From Protopterus annectens (lineage: Eukaryota > Chordata > Ceratodontiformes > Protopteridae), in contig NC_056727.1 of NCBI RefSeq assembly GCF_019279795.1, forward strand, positions 1,213,026,577-1,213,090,576: 64,000 bases of DNA, given 5' to 3'. The position numbers and the translations under genes are program-made. Of this stretch, positions 35,694-47,367 are shown one piece after another. Each line of letters begins with the position of its first letter. Position 1 is the first letter of the stretch. The notes under the pieces are model-generated. The model worked only from the letters and a program-made list of their open reading frames with translations. It had not been told where the DNA came from and ran no database searches.

Positions 35694-36104
35694 TGTACAC
35701 TTACCATAAATGTAGATGTTCCGCGTGTATTCACTGTTGCAGTTATCACATTTGGGTTATCCCTGCCAGGGTAGCCCTCAGTCAGCCCGAATAACAGAGG
35801 CTTAGTATTTCTGTGTCGGTTGATGTCTCTTCAGGACTGACATCAGGTCATCAATGGAATAAAAACAGGCAGCTGATGCCATTACTTCAGTTTTTCTTGC
35901 CCTAAATGTCAGGAGCCCCCAATAAGGAGCTAGGTTATGGTGAAAGACCACCACCAGCAGAAATTAAATACCAAAAATTCCTTGTAAGGTGAGAGAGAGA
36001 GAGAGAGAGAGAGACAAGGGGGATGGAGGGAGGGAAACCAGGACTGCAACAGTGAATACACTCAAACATCTACATTTATGGTAAGTGTACACAACTGTAC
36101 TATG
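35694..36104 (-). mobile_element. DIRS element A2, right-hand terminal part (fossil, split by A1)
   Basis: This is the right terminal repeat and half of the internal complementary region of the minus-strand element whose body is at 41960-47103. Positions 35745-35910 match the reverse complement of the A2 leader at 46915-47075 closely (shared tatccctgccagggtagccc and gaggcttagtatttctg). Its ends, agtacagttgtgtacactta at 35694 and the inverse ending at 36101, are inverted repeats. A GA microsatellite lies at 35991-36014. The element is broken. Confidence 0.85.
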
Positions 36105-36289
36105 ATGTTCTTCGTGTTTCACTGTTGCAGTCATTACATTTGGGTAATCTGCTGGCAGGTTGCCCTCAGTCGGCCTGATTAACAAAGTCTTGGGTCCTGC
36201 GTCGGTTGCTGTCCCTTCTTCCATGACGTCAGGTCGTCAGGGGTATAAAACATGCAGCCGACCCCATTTTCATCAGTCTTTCTTGCCGC

Positions 36290-37740
36290 GCGATGCCCAA
36301 AGCAGAAGCAGTTCGCAAGTGCCGGTCGGCAGACTCCTGAAATTTTCATTTTCGAGTTTCAGAACCGAAGTCTTCAACCTAAAGCTAAGTACCCCGTTGA
36401 GGAAGCTTTTCCTTGCTCCTTACTAATGTCAGTAAAAGTTAATAATTGTATTACTTGTGGGAAGCAAATACCTCATAAGGATTTTCATTTGTACTGTATT
36501 CCTTGCCTAGGCCCTGACCACAACGTGCCTTGCTGTTGGTTTTGTGCTAAATTTAATTAACGCACTATTAAGTGTCGGTATATTTTTGCATCTAAATATT
36601 TTGGCTCAAGATTTAACTATCCAGAAATGTTGTCGGTTAGCAATCCGACTACCGGAATACACAAAAAACGCAAAGAAAAAGACAGAGACAGACTGTCGAG
36701 GTCCAAAACCAATGACGAAGCTTCTCTTAAGCCAGTCACCGGTTCGCCGGTACTCTGTGAGGCGCTTTCGCAGCCCCTGATACCCGCTACTTTTGATTCG
36801 CAGGCCTCTACCGAGACCCATTCGGAGTCTGGTATGCCGCAAGACACTAAGTATTGAACCTGCTGATGTCTCTATCTTAGATGGGTCTGGAGCCGCTGAG
36901 TAGGAACCGGCTTCTGAGGGTGTTTTCAGGCCTAAAGATTTGTATAGTAAACCAACACCATCTTCAAAACCTAGGCCAAAATCAACTTCTATGTCTAAAA
37001 AACTGACGCTTGGGCCACGTGCACAGGCCCCTATGCCTAAAAAGCAAATGATCAAAATGGTTGAGGATTTAATTACCTTGATCAGGGGTTCCCAACCCCC
37101 TCCTGCTAAGAGGCCTAGGCAAGGCACTGATTAGGAATCTTCAGATCAGGTTTCCATTTCTTCTGATTCCTCTTCTGATCAGGAATTATCTATTCCACCT
37201 TATGAGGACTCTGATGCAGAAGAATCCATCCCTTCTGCTTCTCCTCCTGAGGACTTTTCTTTTGGAGAAACTTTGCATACCTTAAGGGAACATTTTCATT
37301 GGGAGAGTCAAGATTTTTCAGAATCAAAAAAGAGGCTTAGGGATTTTCTTCTTGTTCCTCAGCATAGGCCTTTGGCTATACCTCCTGTTCTAGACATTGT
37401 TGATGATGTTTTCTCATAATCCAGCATGGCTCCTGATTCCCTGCCTCCGGCTCCTAGTAAGCCAGACAGATATTACAGGGTTCCTGACTCCCACAAATTC
37501 CTTTTTAAAAACCCTACTGCTGACCCTGAAACCATTTCTCAGAGTCCCAATGGTGTTAAGGCTTCTACTGCTAAAAATCCTACCCCTTCTGATAGAGACT
37601 CCAGGGTGCTGGATAGATGGGGTAAGGAGGTTTACACCTCTGCAACCTTGGCAATCAGGGCTTTAAACTGTCAATTTCATATGCTTAAATATCAGCAGCA
37701 TGTCCATGGGCTTACTTAAACAGAAAAAGATGTTGATTTC
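36290..37740 (+). pseudogene. DIRS A1 ORF1 (gag-like) remnant
   Basis: Begins with a cysteine motif region (CITCGKQIPHKDFH, then CIPCLGPDH) at about 36445-36560. A Ser/Pro/Lys-rich middle follows, then a conserved block ending near 37715 (LAIRALNCQFHMLKYQQH). The same layout is seen in A2 on the minus strand. It is broken. Confidence 0.8.
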
Positions 37741-37849
37741 TGACTGTGTGGAAAATAAAGAGTTACAGGATTTATTGCATTCAGCTGAACAAGTTGGAAA
37801 GCATATTTTGCAATGTGGTTTTGATTCCTTGGAGGCCTCTTGCAGGGCC

Positions 37850-40090
37850 GCTCTGTAACTGGATCTGTGATAAGAAGGCATGCTTGGCTCAAGGAGCGAA
37901 ATCTGCCTGATCATGTTAAAGCAAAATTGTTGGATGCTCCTTTACAACAGGACAGTCTATTTGGTAATAAGGCAGAAGTTGTTTTGAAAAAGATGTAAGA
38001 CAAAGCTAAATCTATGCAAATTGTAAAAGATTTCCTACAAGTGCAGCCACCCAGGTTCACTACGCACTGGCCTACTAAGAACTGGTCCTTTCCAGTACCC
38101 ACCAGAGCCGCTCAGGTCAAACCCAGACACTGCAAAGGCTCCAGGTTTCAGTCACAAGGAACTTGCAGAACAAAACAATGGGGAGCCTCCACCTCCAAAT
38201 CTGGAAGTAGCAAGGCAACTCCCTATGGTAAACAGTCTCAATGACTTTCCTCTGCCATCTCCAAGCACTTTTCTTTTGGTAGCCCCTTTGGGGGGAAAAC
38301 TAGCACTTCATGCACAAAATTGGCATCTAATTATCCAGGACAAGTGGGTTTTAAATATAGTGTCCCAGGGATACAGATTTCATTTCCACATGTTGCCAAT
38401 TCCAAATGGATGGCCAGATCTGCCTCCAAATCAGTGGGCAGAGGCCCAGAAACAAGTTATGTCCCTCATGAATATGGGGGCTATTCAACCAGTACCAGAA
38501 AAGGAAAAGGGACAAGGTTTTTATTCAAGACTTTTCTTGGTATCCAGAAAAGACAACTCATGGTGTCCATTTCTGGACTTATCCATTCTAAATACATTCC
38601 CGGACATTCCAAAATTCAAAATGCTGATGCTACAACAGTTACTGCCTATGCTAGGCAAGGATGCTGGTTGGTAACTCTAGACTTAAGAGGCTTACCTGCA
38701 TATCCCAATCAGGGAATCTTGCAGAAGATACCTCCGCTTCAAAGCAGGCTATTTGCATTACCAGTTCTCTGCACTGCACTTTGGCTTATCTACTGCACCC
38801 AGGGTCTTCACAAAGTGCCTGGCACCAGTAATTGCATTTTGCAGACAAAGAAACATTCAAATTTATCCTTATCTGGACGATTGTCTAAGTCAGGCAGAAA
38901 ACAAGGACACTCTTCTACAGCATCTGGCATTTGTAAAGAGGCTTCTAACTTGCCTAGGGTACACCATAAACGAAAAGAAATCACAACTGGTACCCTCTCA
39001 AATAATTACATTCCCAGGTGCAAGCTTGAATTCAACTGCCCAGATGACTTACCTCATGCCAGAAAAACAAATCCAATTGATGACTTACTTCAAACAAATG
39101 GCCACAAAAACCCAGTTATCTGCAAGACAAATTCTGCAGGCCTTGGGGTTCATGGCTTCTTGCATTCTACTAATTCCACATGCATGAGTAAACTTCAATG
39201 ATACCTAAAAAGCTTATGGAGTTAACATCGTCACAGCCTGCAAACAATGATTCCTATTATTCCTCGCCTGCAGCAAGAGTTCATATGGTGGGCAAAGGCC
39301 TGTCACCAAAACAAGGGACTGTCACTCATTCCACCGCTGCCATCCAAACCCTGCTACAGACGCATCAGATTATGCTTGGGGGGGGGAATCTGGCAGGGAG
39401 ATGCATTCAGGGTGAATGGAGCCCAAATCAAATGCACCTGCATATCAACCAGATAGAGATGCTAGCTGTACAGAATGCTCTGACAGCCTTCAAGGACTTT
39501 CTTCATCCAGGACAACTACTGATAAAGACGGACAACACCACAGTCATGTGGTACATAAAAAAGCAGGGGTGTACCCATTCCTACCCCCTTTGCAGACTAA
39601 CCATGGCTTTGTGGAACACAGCCTTGACTTACCAAATACATCTACAAGCTCAATTCCTGCCAGGCAGATGAACTAAGCAGAAATCTTATGGACCCACATG
39701 AATGGAAACTGGATCCACAAATCTTCAGCATGTTGACACGCAAATGGGGGAGCCCAGACGCAAATGGGGGAGCCCAGACATAGATATTTTTGCCTCACCC
39801 CAAAACTATCAGTTGGACAAATTCTGCACAAGAATCCATCACAAAAAGGCTTGGAAAGTGGATGCTCTATCCTTCAGCTGGAAAAACCTATCAGTCTATG
39901 CCTTTCCCCCTCTGCCTTTGCTCTCCAAGGTATTACTAAAAGTCAGACAGGAAAAAAACAAAAATTATTCTGATTGCACCAGACTGGCCTCGCCAACACT
40001 GGTACCCGCTCCTACGCAATATGTCACACCTTCCTCCGTGGTACTTGTCTCAGACACCTTATCTATTGTCTCAGCAGAACTATAAAATTC
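37850..40090 (+). pseudogene. DIRS A1 reverse transcriptase and RNase H remnant
   Basis: Visible motifs are YSRLFLVSRKD near 38523, SALHFGLSTAPRVFTK near 38765 and the catalytic YLDD near 38871. The RNase H segment has KTDNTTVMWYIKKQG near 39527. A PDIDIFASPQNYQ block near 39775 is followed by a YAFPPLPLLSKVL end near 39898. It is broken. Confidence 0.88.
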
Positions 40091-40099
40091 TGCACACAC

Positions 40100-41430
40100 A
40101 GCTCCAAACTCTGAATCTTGCAGCATGGCTAATCAACTAATTTCACCAGTTACATCTCTCAGCAAACCTGTGATGGATGTCATTTTGGAGGCTAGAAGGC
40201 CTAGTACTAGAAAATCTTATGCTGCTGCTGCTGCTGTGTCTTTCGGCTTTTCCCAGTTAGGGGTCATCACAGCGGAACTCCAGTCTGCTAATGATTGGCA
40301 ATAGATTTTTACGTGCCGAGTTGCCGGCCCTGATGCACAACCTTCAACGAAGGTACGCCCATTCACGCATGTCTCCACACAGGAGACGCTCTAGCTGAGA
40401 ATCGAACAGGACAACGTCTTACTGTGAGGCGACAACGCTACCACAGCACCACCACCGCAGAAAATCTTATGCTAATAAATGGAAAAGATTCAATGCCTGG
40501 AACCAGGCACAGGGAATAAGCACAGCAATGCTCAATATTCCTCAGATTCTGCAATATTTAACTGAGATGCTTCACAAGGGCCTATCTTTCTCTTCCATAA
40601 AAATCCATGCTTCTGCCATTTCAGCTCATTACAACACACACCCTCCCCTCTTTTCTCATCTCCTGCTAAAGCAGTAGCTCAGAGGGGCCAAAAATTTAAG
40701 ACCTCCCAGGAGATCACCAACTCCTGCATGGGACTTCAATTTTGTGTTGGAAAAGCTCACCCTACCTCCTTATGAGCCAGCTGCTACTGTAGACATAAAA
40801 TTTATCTCTTGGAAGACAACTTTTCTTTTAGCAGTCACTTCAGCTAGAAGGATTTCAGAACTACAGGCTCTCATGGCAGTGGAGCCTTTTATTATTTTCT
40901 ACCCGGGCAGGGTGGCGCTCAGGATCAATCCATCCTTTATGCCTAAAGTGGTATCTAGTGTGGCTCTTAATCAGACCATTCATCTGCCAACTTTTTTCCC
41001 AAATCCACAGAACAAGGGTGAGTGGATTCTGCATTCACTGGATGTACACAGACAACTAAGATTCTACTTAAACGGGACAAAACCTCTAAGAAAATCTGAG
41101 CAACTACTGGTGGCATTTATTGCAGGGGCAGAGGGAAAGGCTATTTCAACGCAGACTATTTCAAAATGGATAAGCCATTGTATTCATTTCTGCTACATGC
41201 ATCATGGTAAACCTGTCCCCAAGGGGATCAGATCCCATTCTACCAGGTCTGCATCTCCTTCTGCAGCCTTTCTCAGTGGGGTTCCTACCAGGGACATTCT
41301 AGAAGCTGCTACCTGGAGCTCAGTTCATACATTCACCAAACATTACCGTTTAACTCTCTTTGCTAAATCCAGAGTAGGCTTTGCCACTGCTGTCCTGCAG
41401 GGCCTTATAGCTGCTCCTAATGCTGTATAA
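40100..41430 (+). pseudogene. DIRS A1 tyrosine recombinase remnant, with SINE insertion
   Basis: The catalytic core is well preserved at 40744-41430. TSARRISEL carries the first arginine, RSHSTRSASPS the H-x-x-R box, and AATWSSVHTFTKHY ends in the nucleophile tyrosine. DIRS elements use this enzyme instead of an integrase. The N-terminal half is interrupted by a SINE. The copy is inactive as a whole. Confidence 0.88.
40224..40458 (-). mobile_element. tRNA-derived SINE inserted in DIRS A1
   Basis: This is the reverse complement of the SINE at 8277-8511. The head is at 40458 and a CAG-type tail ends at 40224. A perfect 15-bp target duplication (agaaaatcttatgct) lies at 40209-40223 and 40459-40473. 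It is therefore younger than DIRS A1. Confidence 0.93.
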
Positions 41431-41464
41431 TTCCATCCTCCCAACCATAGCTTTGGGATTCTAC

Positions 41465-41568
41465 CCAAATGTAATGACTGCAACAGTGAAACACGAAGAA
41501 CATAGTACAGTTGTGTACACTTACCATAAATGTAGATGTTCAAGTGTATTCACTGTTGCAGTCCTGGT
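41465..41568. repeat. DIRS A1 internal complementary region
   Basis: The left half (41465-41503) is the inverse of the A1 left end at 36105-36145. The right half (41504-41568) is the inverse of the A1 right end at 41900-41959. The two halves meet at 41503/41504. DIRS elements are known to carry such a region, which copies both outer ends and is thought to template circle closure. Confidence 0.88.
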
Positions 41569-41719
41569 TACTCACCCGCCAGCCCCCTACTTTTCTGTTT
41601 TTATGTCTCTTCTTTCTTTTACTATGCTCGAAAGCCTTTTTGTTGTATTTGCTTTTAGTTGGAGGTATTTTTTTGTGTTCTAAATTACATGAATATTTAT
41701 ATATATATAGTTTGTTCCC

Positions 41720-41959
41720 CATTTGGGGGGCACCTGACATCTGGGGCAAGAAAAACTGATGAAAATGGCGTCGGCTGCATGTTTTATACCCCCGACGACC
41801 TGACGTCATGGAAGAAGGGACAGCAACTGACGCAGGACCCAAGACTTTGTTAGTCAGGCCGACTGAGGGCAACCTACCAGCAGATTGCTCAAATGTAATG
41901 ACTGCAACACTGAATACACTCGAACATCTACATTTATGGTAAGTATACACAACTGTACT
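41720..41959. repeat. DIRS A1 right inverted terminal repeat
   Basis: Matches the reverse complement of the left leader at 36110-36290 at about 95% by eye, then extends to the terminus aagtatacacaactgtact ending at 41959. Confidence 0.88.
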
Positions 41960-42029
41960 TTCTTCGTGTTTCACTGTTGCAGTCATCACATTTGTGTTGA
42001 TTCCCAAAGCTGAAGAAAAGGGTGGAGGC

Positions 42030-43070
42030 AGTCAAGAAGACTGGGGGCTGGCTAGGATGCCCTGCAAGACTGCAGTGGCAATGCCTGCACTGGATTTGGA
42101 GAAGATAGGCAGGTGGTAATGCTTGGTGAAGGTATGAACAGAAGTCCATGTTGCAGCCTCCAGGATGTCCCTGGTGGGGACCCTCTGAAGAAAGCTGCAG
42201 AGGTGGAGACTGCTCTGGTGGAATGTGTCTTGACCCCCTTGGGGGAGGTTTTCAGTGATGTCTGTAGCAAAAATGGATGCATGTGCTATCCATTTGGAAA
42301 TTGTTTGTTTGGATATGGCCTTGCCCTCTGCTCCTGCAGCGAAGCTAACTAGCAATTGATCAGCTTTTCTAAAAGATTTAGTCCTGTCCAGGTAGAATCT
42401 AAGCTATCTGTGCACATCTACAGAGTGCAGAACCCGTTCCCCCTTGTTCTGTGGGTTAGGGAAAAAAGTGGGCAAATGAATGGATTGGTTGTGAGCCACA
42501 CTGGACATCACTTTTGGCATGAAGGATGGGTTAGTCCTGAGGGTGACCCGGTCAGCATGGAAAATGATGAATGGCTCTACAGCCATAAGTGTTTATAGCT
42601 CTGATACTCTTCTAACTGAAGTGATGGCCAGAAGCAAGGCTGTCTTTCAAGAGAGGAATTTTAACTGCTGAAGCTGCAGGTTCAAAGGGGGACAGGGTGA
42701 GCTTTTCCAACACAATGTTTAGCTCCCAAGCTGGAGTAGGAGCTCTCCTAGGTGGCCTCAAGTTGTTAGCCCCTCTTAGGAACTGTTTGATGAGAGGGTG
42801 CGAGAAAAGAGCTGGCTCTATGCTGAAATGAGCAGAGATGGCAGAGGCATGAATTTTAACAGAAGAGAAGGATAGACCTTTGTTTAGTAGGTCTGCCAGG
42901 TAATCCAGGATGAGAGGTAGGGTGGGCTGTGCTGTTCCGGCTCCCTTAGGCTGGATCCAGGTGCAAAACCTTTTCCACTTGTCAGCATAAGACTTTCTAG
43001 TTCTGGGGTGTCTGGCCTCGCGTATAACATCTAGAACTTGTTTGCTTAGACTGGCAGCTTGAGGAGAGTT
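42030..43070 (-). pseudogene. DIRS A2 tyrosine recombinase remnant
   Basis: The N-terminal half carries RHPRTRKSYADKWKRF near 42990. The C-terminal half has AVEPFIIF near 42580 and the terminal EAATWTSVHTFTKHY box near 42120. It closely parallels the A1 recombinase. It is broken. Confidence 0.85.
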
Positions 43071-44990
43071 CAGGGAATAAGCCAGGCTGCCAGACTGAGG
43101 TTCTGCAATTGGGGATGCATGAATTCTCCATTCCTCTGAGTCAGTAGTGTTGGGATCTGAGGTAGGTGCCATGGTGGCAGGGGTGACAGGCTGCGCAGTA
43201 GTGGGTACCAGTGCTGCCATGGCCAGTCTGGGGCAATTAGGATTGCCCTCAGTTTTTCCTCCCTTATTTTGATCAGTACCCTTGAAATGAGTGGTAGAGG
43301 GGGAAATGCATATACCGAGAGGTTTACCCACTGGAAGGATAGATCATCCACTTTCCAGGCCTTGCTGTGAGGTTCCCTGGTGCAGAATTTCCTGAGCTGG
43401 TGACTGGAGTGGGAGGCAAAGAGGTCTACCTTCGGGGTGCCCCATTTCTGGGTTACAAGGGTGAAGGTTCTTTGGTCTAGTTGCCACTCGTGCCGGTCTA
43501 GCAGGTCTCTGCTTAGGTTGTCTGCCAGAGAGTTTAGAGAACCTGGCAGGAATTGTGCTAACAGGTGCAGTTGCATGGCTGCAGCCGTGTGCCAAAGAGT
43601 CATGGCGAGCCTGCACAGAGGATAAAAGTGAGTCCCTCCCCGCTTGCTGATATACCACATCACTGTAATGTTGTCTGTTTTGATCGGCAGAGGCCCCAGG
43701 GAGAGTAGGGGTCTGAATGCTGTCAGGGTGTTCTGAACCGCTAGCATCTCTTTTTGGTTGATGTGCAGATGTATTTGATTTGGGCTGCAGTGGCTCTAAA
43801 TGCACCTGCCATCAAGGTGTGCACCCCAGACACAGTCTGATGCGTCTGTGGTGAGGGTCTGGGCGGTGTGGGGTAGTGAGAAGGGAAGTCCCTTGTTGTG
43901 GTAGCATGCTGCTGTCCACCAAAGAAAATCTTTCCTTAGGCAAGGTATCATTGGTATAAGAGTTTCCAGGTCTTGAGACTGCTGACAATAAAAGGCTTTT
44001 TACGTACCATTGTAGTTTCCTCATATGCAGTCTGGCATATGGAGTGAGTAGAATGCAAGAAGCCATGAACCCTAGAGTTTGCAGGATTTTCCTTGCGGAT
44101 AACTGAGTGCTAGTGGCTAGTTGAGAGAAGCAGGTTGTCAGGTAGGTTTGTTTTTCTGGTGTAAGGAATGCCATCTGGGATGCTGTGTCCAGGCTTGCTC
44201 CCAGGAATACAATTTTTTGAGTGGGTACTAGTTTTGATTTCTTTTCGTTGATAGTATACCCCAGGGAGGTCAGTAGGTCTTTCACAAAGGTCAGGTGCTT
44301 TAGCAGCTTTTCCTGTCTGCCTGAATCAGACAGTCATCTAAGTATGGATAAATTTTAATATTTCTTTGCCTGCAAAAAGCAATGGTGGGAGCCAGATATT
44401 TTGTGAAAACTCTGGGAGCAGTGGATAAGCCAAAGGGAAGTGCACAGAACTGAAAGTAAGTTATTTCCTGCATGATTCCCTGATTGGGATGTGTAGGTAG
44501 GCCTCTTTTACGTCTAGGGTGGCTAACCAAGCATCCTTGGAAAGCATAGGAAGAAGCTGCTGGAGGGTGAGCATTTTGAATTTTGGTATCACCAGGAAGG
44601 TGTTTAGAATGGACTGATCGAGGATGGGGTGCCATGTGCCCTCTTATCTGGGTACCAGGAAGAGTCTGGAGTAAAAACCTTGGCCTGTCTGTTCTGCAGG
44701 AACATGCTCTATTGCCCTCATAGAGAGGAGGGAAAGAACTTGCTTTTTGGCCTCTGCCCACTGGTTTGGGGGAAGATCTGGGAACCTTTTTGGGGTTGGC
44801 AGAGTGTGAAAATAAAATGTGTATCCCTGAGACACTATGTTGAGGACCCAGCAGATGTTGGTAATGGTGGCCCAGTTGCTTGTGTGGAAGGAGAGTTTTC
44901 CTCCTAGGGGCAAGTGCAGATGGACAGAGGGAGGGGGTAGAAGTGTCACATCATTGTGAGCTTTTACCATAAGGGGGTGGCTTAGCACTC
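43070..44990 (-). pseudogene. DIRS A2 reverse transcriptase and RNase H remnant
   Basis: In order on the minus strand: GQGFYSRLFLVPR near 44650, FCALPFGLSTAPRVFTK near 44440 and YLDDCL near 44330. The RNase H segment KTDNITVMWYISKRGG lies near 43650. A KVDLFASHSS block and YAFPPLPLISRVL end near 43270. It is broken. Confidence 0.88.
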
Positions 44991-44999
44991 CCTGGTTTT

Positions 45000-46800
45000 G
45001 AAGAGGAGGTACTCCATTGCTTAGATCTCTGCATTCCCCGGGGCTGTTGTCTGGTGAGCCTGGGTCTGGGCTGAGCTGACCTGGGGGGGGGGGGGGTCAG
45101 GAAAGGACCAGTGCTTGGAGAGGCAATGCCTACTGAATCTCGGTGGCTGGACCTGTAAGAAGTCTTTAACTGTCTGCATAGATTTAGCTTTTTTTCCATC
45201 TTTTTTAGGACCTCTTCTGCCTTGGTGCCAAATAAGTTGTCTTTGTGCAAGGATGCATCCAATAATTTGGATTTGACATGGTCTGGCAAGGTCTGTTCCT
45301 TAAGCCAAAAGTACAAAACCAGTAACTGCTGCCCTGCAAGATGCTTCTAGGGCATCAAAACCACACTGTAAGGTGTGCTTAGTCACTTGACTGGCAGAAT
45401 GCATTAACTCTTGTAACTCTCTATTTTCTGCACAAGCAGGGAAAGAAGATATTTTTTTTTTGCTTGAGGAGTTCCATGGTATGTTGCTGATATTTCAGTA
45501 TACAAAACTGACAATTTAATGCTCTAATAGCAAAAGTAGCAGAAATGTATACTTGTTTACCCCATCTGTCTAATGCTCGGGAATCCCTATCTGAGGGGGT
45601 GGGATTCTTAGCTGAAGTTGCTTTGATTCCTTTAGGTCCTTGAGAGATGACCTTGGGGTCAGCAGTAGGATTTTTAGAAAATAAATTTATGAGTGTCTGG
45701 GACTCTGTAGTACCTGTCAGGTTTCCTGGGAGCAGGAGGGAGGGTGTCAGGGGTCAGACTGGATTCCATAAATACATCATCCACAACATCCAGGACAGGA
45801 GGAATGGCCAGAGGTCTGTGCTGTGTAAGATCTAAGAATTTCCTGAGTCTCTTTTTTGACTGAGGATAGTCCTGACATTCCCATTGGAAATGCTCCCTTA
45901 AAGTATGTAGGGTTTCCCCAAAGGAAAAGTCCTCAGGTGGGGAGGCTGAAGGGATGGATTCCTCTGCATCAGAATCCTCATAAGCAGAGAGGGGTTGCAT
46001 ATCTTCATATTCAGATGCATCAGAGTCATCGGACTCCTGTTCAGATAAAACTACTGGGGACAAGTCTCTTTTTCTTTTGGAAGGGGTAGCCTGGCTTCCC
46101 CGATAAGCATTATAAGGTCTTCCACCATTTTAAGCATTTGAGACAGAGGCAATGAAGCAGGGGCCAGGGCTTGGGTCATCGTCTTTTTGGGTGTAGTTCC
46201 TACCCTGGGCCTAAGAAACTAAGTAGTTTTTGAAAGAACTGTAGACGCAAAAGAAATCATTGGTCTGTGTCGAGTATTGGTAGTGTGAAGTACTTCCTCG
46301 GAAGTCGGTGCCTGCTCAGTGGCTCCAGACCCATCCAAGGTAGAGACATCCGCAGGATCCTTAGTCAAAGAAGAGTCTTGTGGCATACCGGACTCTGAAA
46401 GGGTCTTGATAGCAGCCTGTGAATCCACAGAAGCGGGCATCAGGGGCTGCGAAAGCGCCTCACTGAGGACTGGAGAACTGACGACTAGCTTAACGGAAGC
46501 GTCATCGGCAGTTTTGGACCTGTGCGGTCTGTCTCTGTCTTTATCCTTATGTTTTTTCGGAAGATCGGTTGTCGGATGGCTTACCGAAGCCATATCGAAG
46601 TAGAGGACTGAGAGCGAAAATATCTAGTTACAATAAGGGCCTGACGACATATAGTTCTGGCGTTGAACAAAGCACAAAAGTGACAGAGGGGGACGTCGTG
46701 GTCTGGGCCTAAACAAGTGATGCAGTAGGAATGAAAATCTCGGTGTGGTATTTGCTTTTCACAGCCAAGACAATTGTTAACTTTTTCTGACATCAATTAG
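45000..46800 (-). pseudogene. DIRS A2 ORF1 (gag-like) remnant
   Basis: The N-terminal cysteine motifs (NCLGCEKQIPHRDFHSYC, then CHFCALFN) are at about 46660-46780. An acidic Ser/Glu-rich middle (PVVLSEQESDDSDASE near 46010-46060) and a conserved end follow. The product is presumed to be the structural protein of the element. It is broken. Confidence 0.8.
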
Positions 46801-47103
46801 AGTAAGAAAAAAGGATCCCCAATGGGATACTTAGCTTTAGAAGACTTTAGTTTCAATTGGGAAATGAAAAACACAGGTAGCTGCACTCATGCAAACTGCT
46901 TCTGATTCGGGCTCCTCGGCAAGAAAGACTGATGTAATGGCGTCAGCTGCCTGTTTTTTATACCACTGATGACCTGACGTCAGTCCTGAAGCGACAGCAA
47001 CCGATGCAGAAATACTAAGCCTCTGGTATTCCGGCCGACTAAGGGCTACCCTGGCAGGGATAACCCAAATGTGACGACTGCAACAGTGAAACACGAAGAA
47101 CAT

Positions 47104-47367
47104 CTGTTGCTTCATTTTACACTGTTTTTGCTGCTGTGGCTGAGTCATTCTGCACTTGTATATTCTACTTCATCTGCCTTAAATAGCATAGGCTAGATTG
47201 AGACATGCTAAATCTAGACTGTTTGGCATCACTTGAGCACTAAAAACAGCCATCTTACATTAACGGGGCCCTGTGCATCCTTGTGGCAGACTTGTATAGG
47301 TCAGGACCCATCTGAATTGGAGACTGCTGGAATAAAGGCTCTGTGACAGGCTTTCCTGTTGGTAGAT
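47104..47367. other. Short non-coding flank of DIRS A2
   Basis: Positions 47279-47335 match 35417-35477 on the other side of the DIRS pair (acctatctgaattggaga type block). No coding content is seen. Confidence 0.5.

Larger units (their letters stand above)
36105..41959 (+). mobile_element. DIRS element A1, full-length layout, inserted into A2 (fossil)
   Basis: Left terminal repeat and leader are at 36105-36290 (TATAAAA near 36244), then ORF1, reverse transcriptase plus RNase H, tyrosine recombinase, an internal complementary region at 41465-41568, and the right terminal repeat at about 41720-41959. The right terminal repeat is a near-perfect inverse of the left leader, about 95% by eye. This is the canonical DIRS plan. 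The coding part is broken in roughly ten or more places. A SINE with a target duplication sits in it at 40224-40458. It looks younger than DIRS B and of similar age to A2 or younger. Confidence 0.9.
41960..47103 (-). mobile_element. DIRS element A2, main body (fossil, interrupted by A1)
   Basis: Minus-strand element with left end and leader at 46915-47103. It runs through ORF1, reverse transcriptase, RNase H and recombinase remnants to half of its internal complementary region at 41960-41995. The missing right-hand part is at 35694-36104, on the other side of A1. Same subfamily as A1 but clearly diverged in leader and protein. It is broken in roughly ten places. Total length without A1 is about 5.6 kb. 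Confidence 0.9.

Noticed and set aside
35694-36104. Independent small non-autonomous element with inverted ends
   Set aside because: It looked like a miniature element at first. The leader subtype and the complementary region show it is the displaced right end of DIRS A2.
36081-36127. Splice donor-like gtaagt and acceptor-like ttgcag close together at the DIRS border
   Set aside because: The spacing of about 45 nt is too short for a vertebrate intron. The motif is better explained as part of the DIRS terminal sequence.
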